33,606 bases of DNA from Deltaproteobacteria bacterium (GTDB taxonomy: Bacteria > Myxococcota_A > Polyangia > Polyangiales > JADZFZ01). Below the pieces are notes generated by a model, which searched no databases, was not told the DNA's origin, and worked only from the letters and a program-made list of their open reading frames with translations. The stretch lies in the NCBI GenBank assembly GCA_020854145.1, contig JADZFZ010000867.1, forward strand, positions 1 through 33,606, given 5' to 3'. Of this stretch, positions 21,647 to 30,143 are shown piece by piece. Position numbers and translations under genes: made by a program. The stretch's first letter is position 1; every line of letters begins with the position of its first letter.

Positions 21647-24111
21647 GGTGCGCTGGCAGGCCCGGCGTCGCCCCGTTGGTTCAGTTCCGATTGACTCTGC
21701 CAGGTGATCGAGAACGGCCCACGATCCCACGAGGTATAGCCGTCCACGACAACGTAGTAGTCTCCAGGATTCAAGCGGACTGCCAGCAGGGGGTCGGTAA
21801 TAGCCACCGGGTCGCGGTCGTCGTTGCACCCGACCGCCGTTGTGCAATCGGCGTTTAGAAGATATAGGACGAAGTCGTCGAACCGACCGAGGCGGCGTTC
21901 TTCCAATCGGGAGCGGACATCGATGACGTAGTCATCCTCCGCATCGACATGGAGCCGGCCGATCCACTCGGGCGCCCCTTCGCCACCTTCGGCATCCATC
22001 GTTGAACTGCCCCTCGCGGCGCAGACGGCCTGGGAGAAGACGTCGGGCGACTGTGTACGGTTGGTCTCCTCCTCGACTTCGACCCCGCGGGGCAGGTCAC
22101 TGGCTCTGCGGCATGCCTCCAGGGGTGTGGGGACCCTCTCGATCACGAGACGACCCGTGGGCGGCATGCGACCACCGGACACCGGCTGCACGCGGATGAC
22201 CGCCTCTTGGCCCGCAGCCAACGACGCGATCGCAGACGCCGGAACAGATGTACTCCATGTAGCGGCAATGACGCTGCGAACGTCACGCCAGCCTGCGCGT
22301 TGCCCCGGCACGGCGTCCCGATCCGCGTCCCCAACGGCGATTCGCGCAAGCTCATCGGTAACGCGGTAGCGCCCGGCCTCGACAGCGCGCACCCGAACAG
22401 TCACGCTTGTGGCAGCCGGATCGTCGCAGCCCGACACCACGCAGGCTCCGAGAAGATCGACCGGCACCACCGTGGACGTCGTGGGAGCGAGTTCGACCGC
22501 CTCGGCGGTCTCGGCCGCCAACGCTTCCAGAGTGGCGGAAAGCTCGAACCGTTCGCCTGTCTGGAGGCCGACCCGCGGCACTCCATCGATGATCAGATAG
22601 TACGTGCCCGGAGTCACCGCCGCCTCCATTCGAGAAATGAACACGGTTGGCTGCCCGGGCTCCGGCCGACTGTCCGCGCAGGCCACCTCGGCGATACCTC
22701 CCTCGATCGGACGCGCCAGATAGAGAACCGTGGGAAGGCCAGCTGCCCCTTCGAGTACCAGCCAGGCCGGCTGACGGGGCGCCAGCCGGAACCACAACTC
22801 CGGACTGCCAGCCCCTCCGCATGACCCGCCGAAAGTGTCCGCGCCTGCCCGGAGCTCTCCGGTGGCGCGGTACTCCCTTCCGCGGAGAGCCATCTCCGGG
22901 ACTTCTTCGGGCGCGGCGGCGCTGCCGGATGGAATGCCAACGGAGGTAAGCCGGATCGTTGCGCGGGAAGTGCTCGGCGTCATCGGGCGCGGGCGACGAG
23001 ATCCGGGCGCAGACTTCTGTCGCCAAACGACGCCCACATTGAATCGCCACGAATCGGAATACACAAAGAGTTCCAATGGCTCATCGTGAACAACTGCACG
23101 TCGCCCGCCTAGCAAGACGCTTCTGTCATCGGTCGCCACGACCTCGACATCGGCGGACTCGTCCGGCGGGCCGAAGAGTTCCACCTGAAGCTGATGGTTT
23201 TGACCGGGTCGCGCTGGGACCATCCAAGACGAGCGCGTGCCAGGAGTCGTTGCGAGCTCCTGGTGTACGGGGCGCTCTTGCAGGAGACGTATGTCGCGCT
23301 CCAGCTGCTCCACTCGCCGAGTCGTAGGAGGGTCGAGGGGTAACGTGACTAGCGTCTTGTCCAGCACGACCGCGAGCAGGAAGGTCACCAGCAACGTGCC
23401 GAAGCCAAGGGAATAGGTGAAGCGCTTTGCACGATTGACGTCCGACTCAGCAACGGGCGGCATGTGACGAATCAGGAACCAGACGATGCCACCTATGAGG
23501 GTGCCACCTCCGAGCCCACCCAACTTCTGGGCGAGGTCGCTCCCATAGAATACGAGGGTGAGAAAGATACCGAGGAGCAGGCCGCCGCCACACCCGACGA
23601 TAACCTGGTATAAGGCGGGGTTGGCCTGAGCCCGGATTGACGACCAGGGAACGACACTTCGCACTCTGCGAGCACGGAGGCGAGCACTCTGAAACGCCTT
23701 TCCGACGCCAGGGGTGACGTCGTCCTCGACTTCGATAGCGACGTCTCCGTCTTCGGCGCCGGCCAGGCGAAGCCAACTCACCTCCCACTTGTTTTCAGCG
23801 GAGGAGGGGTGCAGGACCTGCAGTCGCCAAGGCCAGAATAGCCGGCCGCGAACGACCTTCGAATCACCGACGGAAACGTCCACGTCCTCAGTGCCCTGGG
23901 CAACATCGCTCAGCCGAAGTCGCCGCGGAGCAACCGTCTGGTCGATGATCAGCTCCCACTTGCCGCGAAATCGATGGTCCGTCTTCGGCGGGTCGGCGTC
24001 GCGGGGCGCCGGACGAGCATCGTTAGCAGGAGAGGCGGCCGCGTTGGCCACCGGGGCTGCCGTACTACTGTCGGCCACTTGGGTTCGCGTGTCAGTGGAC
24101 TCGGGAGGCAT
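21643..24111 (-). CDS. membrane-anchored protein with PPC-like domains
   Basis: An 822-residue protein. Residues 1-165 appear cytoplasmic, with a Pro/Ala-rich start. Three hydrophobic segments follow (about 168-190, 198-214, 233-252), then a long outer region. This contains beta-rich repeats ending in PGTYYLIIDGVPR and LNPGDYYVVVDGYTSWDRGP, the hallmark of pre-peptidase C-terminal (PPC) modules. Cys pairs such as CVVSGCDD and DCTTAVGCND suggest disulphides outside the cell. The ATG at 24111 shares its A with the previous stop (TGATG). It is probably the envelope component of this operon; ligand unknown. Confidence 0.7.
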   Translation of the reverse strand: MPPESTDTRTQVADSSTAAPVANAAASPANDARPAPRDADPPKTDHRFRGKWELIIDQTVAPRRLRLSDVAQGTEDVDVSVGDSKVVRGRLFWPWRLQVLHPSSAENKWEVSWLRLAGAEDGDVAIEVEDDVTPGVGKAFQSARLRARRVRSVVPWSSIRAQANPALYQVIVGCGGGLLLGIFLTLVFYGSDLAQKLGGLGGGTLIGGIVWFLIRHMPPVAESDVNRAKRFTYSLGFGTLLVTFLLAVVLDKTLVTLPLDPPTTRRVEQLERDIRLLQERPVHQELATTPGTRSSWMVPARPGQNHQLQVELFGPPDESADVEVVATDDRSVLLGGRRAVVHDEPLELFVYSDSWRFNVGVVWRQKSAPGSRRPRPMTPSTSRATIRLTSVGIPSGSAAAPEEVPEMALRGREYRATGELRAGADTFGGSCGGAGSPELWFRLAPRQPAWLVLEGAAGLPTVLYLARPIEGGIAEVACADSRPEPGQPTVFISRMEAAVTPGTYYLIIDGVPRVGLQTGERFELSATLEALAAETAEAVELAPTTSTVVPVDLLGACVVSGCDDPAATSVTVRVRAVEAGRYRVTDELARIAVGDADRDAVPGQRAGWRDVRSVIAATWSTSVPASAIASLAAGQEAVIRVQPVSGGRMPPTGRLVIERVPTPLEACRRASDLPRGVEVEEETNRTQSPDVFSQAVCAARGSSTMDAEGGEGAPEWIGRLHVDAEDDYVIDVRSRLEERRLGRFDDFVLYLLNADCTTAVGCNDDRDPVAITDPLLAVRLNPGDYYVVVDGYTSWDRGPFSITWQSQSELNQRGDAGPASAP

Positions 24112-25517
24112 CACCAATCGCCACTGCTCGCGTAACCAGTCTTCCTCACGGCTACGAACAATCGATCGACGCGCTGTGCCGTGGGCGGAGTAAGCTCGTA
24201 GCCCATGCCGACAAGCTTCTCTGTGAGCGCCGCCAGAAACGCCGCATATGCAGGAACCGATAATGCGTCGTCTGGCCGTCTCGGTTTTGCGATTCCTATT
24301 GCCGCGACGGCGACGTACTTCTCCTCGAACACGCGCTGCAAATAGGCAGGCCAGGGTTCGCCCAGCCTCGGCGCGTCCGTACATGCGCCTAGCCTGACCG
24401 TCGCGTCGGCCTGGCGCGTCAGCTCGTCCAAGGCGGCGCGCCAGTTATGAGGAAGAGCTTGCCCGCGGGGAAGCGCATCAAGCCGAGCTTCCCACTGCAT
24501 CCGCCAAGGCGACGCGGTGCCGTCGGGCAGGAGATGCTGGCGGTAGGCTGCAGCGAGCTCCGGCGATGGAGGCCGACCTCCTACGTCGTAGGGGAGAAAG
24601 GGACCGGCGTCGCCGCCTTGTGCGCGGAGCGCAGCGAGTGCGGCCTCGACACACGGTGCCAGCAGTCGCTCGCGTTCCTGCCGGACGCGGACTTCCTGGA
24701 GATGGATCCAGTGCTCCACGAAGTGCCGAGACCACCAATGGAACTCCGGGTCACGCCAGAAGACAAGGGGGAGCCATGCAGCGATGCCACCCAGTGAGCC
24801 GATCGAGTCGGCGTGAAAGTCGCCGCCGCGGAACTCTGCGCCGTCCCGACGGAGATCCGACACGAGTGTACTGGGCTCTGACCCGAGCAGAACGGTATCG
24901 AGAACGACCGACGCGAACTCCCATCCGCGCTCCCGTCGACCGCTCGAGGCGTGGAAGGCAGCGTCGAGTCGCTCCTTCTGGTCTCTGAACGGAGAGACCT
25001 CATTGCGCCATAGGCGCCACCAATCGCGGGCTTGCTGGACCCTGCCTGTGTGGAGTTGTCGAGCATCGGAGCAGGCGTGCTCCAGCTCGGTCCGCACGTC
25101 GTCTTCAGCCGGGCCACGCGACGAATCCTCTGGGATGGAATCGCCGATCTCGCGGGCAGCGTCCGCCAGCACGGACGGTTCGTTGAGAAGCGCGATCTCG
25201 CGCAGCGCGCGGGCGGACACCTCCCACACTCGCCCAATGTGCAACAGCGCCCCAAAATACATTGGTATTCGGCGCTGGAATATCGCGAAAGCCGCTCGCT
25301 TTAGCACATATTTTTGTAGCTCGTGTGGCGAATCTCGCTCCGGTGGAGGCCGATCGCCGTCGGGCGGTGACGGTTCCATCGTTCTGTCGTGCTGCAGCAC
25401 CCATTGAGCCACGGCGTTCTGGCGGATTTCGTCAGGCAGGCAGGCCTCGCGTGCCGCCATGACGGCGTCACCAATGGTGCGCCCTTGCGGCACACGAACA
25501 AAGCGAACTTCAGGCAT
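24111..25517 (-). CDS. hypothetical protein (468 aa)
   Basis: A mostly helical protein with many Trp, Arg and Glu, no membrane helix and no motif I can name. Stretches such as HWWSRHFVEHWIHLQEVRVR and HELQKYVLKRAAFAIFQRR are distinctive. The ATG at 25517 has GGAGG six bases upstream and overlaps the preceding gene by 8 bp. It lies between a small soluble gene and the large membrane protein, so it is likely to work with them. Confidence 0.72.
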   Translation of the reverse strand: MPEVRFVRVPQGRTIGDAVMAAREACLPDEIRQNAVAQWVLQHDRTMEPSPPDGDRPPPERDSPHELQKYVLKRAAFAIFQRRIPMYFGALLHIGRVWEVSARALREIALLNEPSVLADAAREIGDSIPEDSSRGPAEDDVRTELEHACSDARQLHTGRVQQARDWWRLWRNEVSPFRDQKERLDAAFHASSGRRERGWEFASVVLDTVLLGSEPSTLVSDLRRDGAEFRGGDFHADSIGSLGGIAAWLPLVFWRDPEFHWWSRHFVEHWIHLQEVRVRQERERLLAPCVEAALAALRAQGGDAGPFLPYDVGGRPPSPELAAAYRQHLLPDGTASPWRMQWEARLDALPRGQALPHNWRAALDELTRQADATVRLGACTDAPRLGEPWPAYLQRVFEEKYVAVAAIGIAKPRRPDDALSVPAYAAFLAALTEKLVGMGYELTPPTAQRVDRLFVAVRKTGYASSGDW

Positions 25518-26112
25518 GACGCGCCTCCGTCAGGACTCGTTTGAAGTCCGGTCCTCTGAACCACTCCCGGAGACCATTCCGCATTTGTTCGATGGTATGG
25601 CCGAGCATGTCGTCCAGCCCGACAAACCAGAAGGACTGATGACGAAGTGAGCGGAAGAGGATCAGGCATGGGTGATCGGTGCTGCGGCAGCCGAATCGCT
25701 CGAGAACTCGCTCGACTTCGTCGCGGTATCTGAACTCGTTCACGGGTGGGGCGAGAATCGAGGCCAACGTGCGCGACTCGCCGTTGAACTGGAACGTGAC
25801 GGCGTCGAATCGGCCCAGCCGCTCTCGCATCCGGTCCTGGGTCTCTCGGTCCGCGTTGCCGAAGACGCGCCACCACGAGTGCCCGGCCTTCGAGGTGTAG
25901 TCGATCCACTCCTGCGATGGCGCGCGCAGCACGAAGACGGCGCATTCTCGACCGGACCACCCGTCGAGATCTGACAGGCCAGGTCCATCGAGGTAGTCCG
26001 GAAAGGGTCGGTCACCTAGCGTATAGAGCAGGAATCCATGGAGTACAAAGCCTTCGGCCTCGATGCGCAGCCAAGCGCAGCGAACGGCTTCGTAGCCTGG
26101 AATGGGCATCAT
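25510..26112 (-). CDS. hypothetical protein (200 aa)
   Basis: An unknown alpha/beta protein. It begins MMPIPGYEAVRCAWLRIEAE and includes RECAVFVLRAPSQEWIDYTS and PCLILFRSLRHQSFWFVGLD, which look like alternating strands and helices of a compact globular domain. ATG ATG at 26112; the first overlaps the upstream stop (26109-26112). No signal peptide or catalytic motif is visible. Confidence 0.7.
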   Translation of the reverse strand: MMPIPGYEAVRCAWLRIEAEGFVLHGFLLYTLGDRPFPDYLDGPGLSDLDGWSGRECAVFVLRAPSQEWIDYTSKAGHSWWRVFGNADRETQDRMRERLGRFDAVTFQFNGESRTLASILAPPVNEFRYRDEVERVLERFGCRSTDHPCLILFRSLRHQSFWFVGLDDMLGHTIEQMRNGLREWFRGPDFKRVLTEARHA

Positions 26113-26483
26113 GTGTCGGTCTCGCTGGGGGGTAATTCGGGTTCGATGCTTTGTCTTGAGACCTTGCGTTTCACGGGCTTTCGTGGACCGGCGACTTTGC
26201 GCTCGACGCGTTCGGGTGGGTTCACGAGGTAGAGAATGGCGAACGTGGCAAGGGCACCTCCGGCGCGCAGGGAGATGTCCACCACTGTTCCGTCGAGCTC
26301 GAGAAAGCCTGGCAGTACCGCGGCGAATCCCGCTCCGGCAAGTGCCAGTATCACGCGGAAGATGAACATTGCTTCGCGGGGTACTGGCTTCTCCCCTCGC
26401 ACGAGGATGAACACTCCAATACCCAGGAGGAGCGCCAGGAATCCCACGCCGGCTATTGAGGCGAAGAGCTCTTGCGGCGTCAT
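26109..26483 (-). CDS. small membrane protein, three predicted helices
   Basis: A 124-residue protein with hydrophobic segments at about 8-28 (IAGVGFLALLLGIGVFILV), 39-60 and 70-87, then a basic, Pro-rich cytoplasmic tail. First gene of the 18.8-26.5 kb operon. The ATG at 26483 follows GGGGTCGGA; the 28 bp to the lipoprotein gene upstream show neither a terminator nor a clear promoter, so read-through from that gene is possible. It may help anchor the complex formed by the downstream proteins. Confidence 0.68.
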   Translation of the reverse strand: MTPQELFASIAGVGFLALLLGIGVFILVRGEKPVPREAMFIFRVILALAGAGFAAVLPGFLELDGTVVDISLRAGGALATFAILYLVNPPERVERKVAGPRKPVKRKVSRQSIEPELPPSETDT

Positions 26484-26511
26484 TCCGACCCCGATCTGTG
26501 AGTCGTCTGGA

Positions 26512-29238
26512 TCACGGCGGCCACACGTAGCCGAGGGTGGCGGTGATGGTGAATCCGGCGCCGCTGCAGCCGCTCGTGGCGGTGGTGAGGAAGTAGTCGA
26601 CTCCGCCGATGCCGGGCGTCCATTGGCACTCGATGAGGGAGAGCGGGCCGGTGCCCATCGGTGTTGTGGCAATTAGGCCGAGCGTCGGGGGCGAGCCGGC
26701 GATGTAGCCCGGGGGAGGGGTGGCGGACGTGGTGTAACGGTTGCGGAGTGTTCCGGCTTCGTTCCAGTGGTAGAGGGTCACGAGGCCGGTCAGCGTTCCC
26801 TCTTGCCGCCGGTACGTGCTGAAGCAGGCGTTTGGGGAGCCGCACTCGGTGACCCAGCAACTCGCCCCGCCGCACGTGGTGAGCGGGCAGGAATTGACGG
26901 AGCATCCGGCTGAGGGGCTCGTGGGGTACGGGGCGCAGTAGGGGCCGGTGTCTTCGAGGTTGCTGGTCCAGTGGTGGCTGGTGCATTCGCGATAGCGGGT
27001 CGAGCGGATGGTGCAGCCCGCGTCCGTCCCGCCGGCGGAGCAGTTGTTGTCGAGGAAGTCGCAGATCTCCGGCGCGCCCGGATAGACGAAACGGTTGCCG
27101 TCATTGCAGTCCGCCGTCCCCGTGCACGACGGACCGACGCCGAACCCGTCGCCGTCTGCGTCCGTGCAGCACGAGCCGCTGGAAGAGCATGTCGAGCTGC
27201 CGGTGGTGCACACCTCGGTCGCGGCGCAGTCGCGGAACATCGTGGGCGTGTCGTACTGCAGGGCGCCAGTGCAGCTCGCGCTTGTGCCAGAGCAGTACTG
27301 GTCTTGGTGCCGCACGTAGACGTCGGAGCCGCATGACCCGCTCGCCGGCATGCAGACGTAGTCCGTGGAGACGTCGTCAGCGCACTGGAACGTGTTGGCG
27401 CGGTACCGGCACCCGTCGCAACACGCGCCGGACGTGCACGGGCAGGTCGCGCATCCCGATCCGACGCAGCCAGCGGCGCCACAGGAGGTTGGCATTCCCC
27501 ATTCTCGGCAGGGGTCAGCGTCGTAGTTGCCGCAGGTCTCCTGCGTCGAGCTGTCGCTGCATTGCGTCGCGCCGCTGGGGCACTCGTGGACGCAGCACAC
27601 GCCACCCGAGCAACCGTCGCAGGACGTGTCCCCACCCCACTCCGTGCAGCCGTCGCCGTTCCGGTCCGCGCACGTCTGCCGCGTCGTCGTGGAGGAGCAC
27701 CGGGAACTCCCCGCGACGCACTCGCTCATGCACGTTGTGCACGACATGCCGCTGCAGGCGCAGCTGATGTCTCCACCCCATTCGAGGCACCCGTCGCCGT
27801 TGTAGTCACCACAGGTCTGTCGCGCCATCGAGGTGGCACACCGAGTCAGACCGAGTCCTGGACATGTGCTGGTGCACGATTCGCAAGCCGTCGGCGACCG
27901 ACAGATGCCAGTTGAGCACCGCGAACTCGATTCGGCGTCTCCCGACGTGTTGCACGTGTAGAGGATGCCTCCGACGCATCGGGTCGTGGAGGGCATGCAG
28001 GTTGTCGGGCCGTCTACCAGCCGAACCGAGCCGAGGAAGTCGCTAGGATCGACACGGTGGTAGTCGCTGCTGTGGTAGCCGGGGCCTGGGACATCGGCCT
28101 CGCAGTGGTCGATGATCTCGAAGTGGAGATGGGGCGAGTCGCAACGCGTGCAGAGAGTTCCGCTAATCCTGCCAACGAGATCACGGATGGCGACCCGGTC
28201 GCCTACATGCCATCCGCCATCGAGGTTGACGTGCCCGTACATGGCCCATACGGCGGCCGCACGGCGGAGGGTTCCGCGGTCGGTCCACTCGTACTGGCGG
28301 CCGCGGGGCGCATCATGGCGAATGACGACAACATTCACCCATGAGGGACTCGTGTGAATGTATGTGACGACACCGTTGGCGATAGACCGCGTTTCGGTGC
28401 CCACGTCGGCTCGGCCCCAGCCGTAGTTCCAGTCCTCACCAAGGTGTCGATTGGTGTAATCGCGGCAGTCGCCGATGCAGGATCCATAGTCACGAAATTC
28501 GAGACAAACCCACCAGTCGGTGCCACCCATGTTGCAGTGCTCCTCAACGGAGCCGTCACCAATGGGAAAGCGAAATGCGTCGGCGAAATCGTAGGAGACG
28601 CCGGCTTCACCGGCGACGAGTCTCGGACTGCACGCACCGCCTGCACCGCCGGGTTCGTCGATTCGGCCGTCGCAGTTGTCGTCGATTCCGTTGCCAACAA
28701 TTTCGGTCGCAGCGGGGTAGACGGACGAGTCGCCATCATTGCAGTCGCCCCATTCGACGGCCCATTCATCGCCATCGGCGTCGGTGCCCGGAGAGGACGA
28801 AAGCTCGGATTCGGACGCGGCGTCCGGCGCGATGACGCTCCCGTCTGATTCTGGTGACCCACTGTCCGTATCCGACGCTGCGTCGTGCAAACCTGCCCCG
28901 GTGTCGCCGTCGGCTCCCGCGGGTCCCTCGCTATCCACCAATTCGTGACACACCCAGGGGCCCATGCATCGATCGACGGAGCTGCAAGCGCCCTCGGCGG
29001 CGCAGCTGCAGGTCTCTCCGTCCGCGCACGTCGGGTTGCAGCAGGAGACACACGCCCCCCCGACGCAGCCGTGGCCGGGGCTGCACGCTGGCTCGCAGGC
29101 TGCGGTGGCGTCGATGGCAGGCGCGCCGAAATCCGCGGGTGAAGCGGCATCTGTCGGCGCTATCCTATCGTCGCCGCACGCGACGAACGGGACGCACAGC
29201 GCGACGGCACCTATCCAGCACGCCCGCGAGCGCTCCAT
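26512..29238 (-). CDS. Cys-rich lipoprotein with M23 peptidase domain
   Basis: A 908-residue secreted lipoprotein. The signal peptide ends in the lipobox FVAC (Cys21). Next come Cys-rich segments and a MopE-type calcium/metal motif (DADGDEWAVEWGDCNDGDSS, then GNGIDDNCDGRID). The M23 domain follows, with HLGEDW (His and Asp zinc ligands), YGHVNLDGGWHVGDRV and SPHLHFEI (HxH). Three related repeats of about 36-40 residues share RQTC/QETC, a (N/D)GDGC-type motif and EWG. A second MopE motif (TDADGDGFGVGPSC) and a C-terminal Cys-rich domain close the chain. It likely acts on peptidoglycan or as a surface hydrolase. ATG at 29238 has GGAGG five bases upstream. Confidence 0.85.
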   Translation of the reverse strand: MERSRACWIGAVALCVPFVACGDDRIAPTDAASPADFGAPAIDATAACEPACSPGHGCVGGACVSCCNPTCADGETCSCAAEGACSSVDRCMGPWVCHELVDSEGPAGADGDTGAGLHDAASDTDSGSPESDGSVIAPDAASESELSSSPGTDADGDEWAVEWGDCNDGDSSVYPAATEIVGNGIDDNCDGRIDEPGGAGGACSPRLVAGEAGVSYDFADAFRFPIGDGSVEEHCNMGGTDWWVCLEFRDYGSCIGDCRDYTNRHLGEDWNYGWGRADVGTETRSIANGVVTYIHTSPSWVNVVVIRHDAPRGRQYEWTDRGTLRRAAAVWAMYGHVNLDGGWHVGDRVAIRDLVGRISGTLCTRCDSPHLHFEIIDHCEADVPGPGYHSSDYHRVDPSDFLGSVRLVDGPTTCMPSTTRCVGGILYTCNTSGDAESSSRCSTGICRSPTACESCTSTCPGLGLTRCATSMARQTCGDYNGDGCLEWGGDISCACSGMSCTTCMSECVAGSSRCSSTTTRQTCADRNGDGCTEWGGDTSCDGCSGGVCCVHECPSGATQCSDSSTQETCGNYDADPCREWGMPTSCGAAGCVGSGCATCPCTSGACCDGCRYRANTFQCADDVSTDYVCMPASGSCGSDVYVRHQDQYCSGTSASCTGALQYDTPTMFRDCAATEVCTTGSSTCSSSGSCCTDADGDGFGVGPSCTGTADCNDGNRFVYPGAPEICDFLDNNCSAGGTDAGCTIRSTRYRECTSHHWTSNLEDTGPYCAPYPTSPSAGCSVNSCPLTTCGGASCWVTECGSPNACFSTYRRQEGTLTGLVTLYHWNEAGTLRNRYTTSATPPPGYIAGSPPTLGLIATTPMGTGPLSLIECQWTPGIGGVDYFLTTATSGCSGAGFTITATLGYVWPP

Positions 29239-29335
29239 CGTCCCCTCCCGCTCCGCCCGGGTGCGGAGTTGCCGTCTCATGGTACTCGGGGTGGGCTCGT
29301 CCGGGGCGCCACGTCGATCGCGAGCGGTGACCGGC

Positions 29336-29366
29336 CGCACAACCCACCCCTGGGGGTGGGTTGACG
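29336..29366. repeat. 31-bp palindromic repeat, copy A
   Basis: CAACCCACCCC (29340-29350), TG, then its complement (29353-29363): an 11-bp inverted repeat with a 2-base centre. With 4 and 3 flanking bases it matches, in inverted orientation, the copy at 31890-31920 in 30 of 31 positions. It sits in the 175-bp gap between the divergent lipoprotein and tyrosinase genes. Its right edge contains TTGACG, reading toward the tyrosinase 48 bp away, so the repeat covers a possible -35 region. Confidence 0.75.
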
Positions 29367-29413
29367 TCGCGGGGCCGGGAGCGGCCTGCTGTCGACGCAG
29401 GAGGGCGAGCGAC

Positions 29414-30106
29414 ATGACCATCGTCCGGAAGGATCAGGTGCAGCTGTCGGCGCAGGAGTGGACGGACTTCATCGACGCGATCAACGCGACGCACGGCGTC
29501 GCTGCGGCGGCGCCGAGCTACCGGACGTTCGTCCGCGTCCATGTCGACGCGATGAGCCCGGCGGGCATGTCGTGGGGCGTGCACAGCATGCCGTGGATGG
29601 GGATGGACGGCCGGAACTTCCTGGCCTGGCACCGCCTCTACCTTGCGCGGCTCGAGGCTCGTCTCCGCAAGGTGAAGCCGAACGTGGCCGTTCCATACTG
29701 GGACTGGATCGCGAGCCCCCACCTGCCGCCCGCGATCAGCGACCCGCAACTGCTCCAGAGCTGGGGCGTCGTTCGCTCGTGGGATCCGACGTTCCTGCCC
29801 ACCCAGGCGGACGTCGACAGCGCCAACGCGCGAACCACCTTCCCTGCGTTCCAACGCGCGCTCGAGGGCGTGCACGCCGGGCCGCATAACGCTGTCGGCG
29901 GCACCATGGCCTCGAGCTCCTCGCCCGCGGACCCGATCTTCTGGCTGCACCACGCGAGCGTCGACCGACTCTGGGCTGGCTGGCAAGTCTCGAACCCTGG
30001 ACAAGACCCGCCAAATCTCCAGGAACGACTCCTCCCGCCACCGATTCTCGGCCTGAAGGTCGCGAAGGTCATCGATATCGCGGACCTCGACTACGAGTAC
30101 CAGTAG
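29414..30106 (+). CDS. tyrosinase family copper oxidase
   Basis: A 230-residue tyrosinase, which oxidises monophenols and diphenols to quinones using two copper ions. The first copper site is formed by histidines in RVHVD (His43), GVHSMP (His57) and AWHRLYLARLE (His73); PYWDW (95-99) follows. The second site has His154 and His158 in EGVHAGPHNAVGG and a His in DPIFWLHHASVDRLWAGW. All expected ligands are present. There is no signal peptide or caddie-like extension, so it is a short cytoplasmic-type enzyme unless exported by another route. ATG at 29414 has GGAGG nine bases upstream. Confidence 0.92.
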   Translation: MTIVRKDQVQLSAQEWTDFIDAINATHGVAAAAPSYRTFVRVHVDAMSPAGMSWGVHSMPWMGMDGRNFLAWHRLYLARLEARLRKVKPNVAVPYWDWIASPHLPPAISDPQLLQSWGVVRSWDPTFLPTQADVDSANARTTFPAFQRALEGVHAGPHNAVGGTMASSSSPADPIFWLHHASVDRLWAGWQVSNPGQDPPNLQERLLPPPILGLKVAKVIDIADLDYEYQ

Positions 30107-30143
30107 CGACCGGTGGCTATCGATCTCTCGATTGGGCGAACGG

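Noticed and set aside
28964..29413. N-terminal extension of the tyrosinase by 150 residues
   Set aside because: The extension is antisense to the lipoprotein signal region. The ATG at 29414 has a good ribosome site and begins a normal tyrosinase N-terminus.
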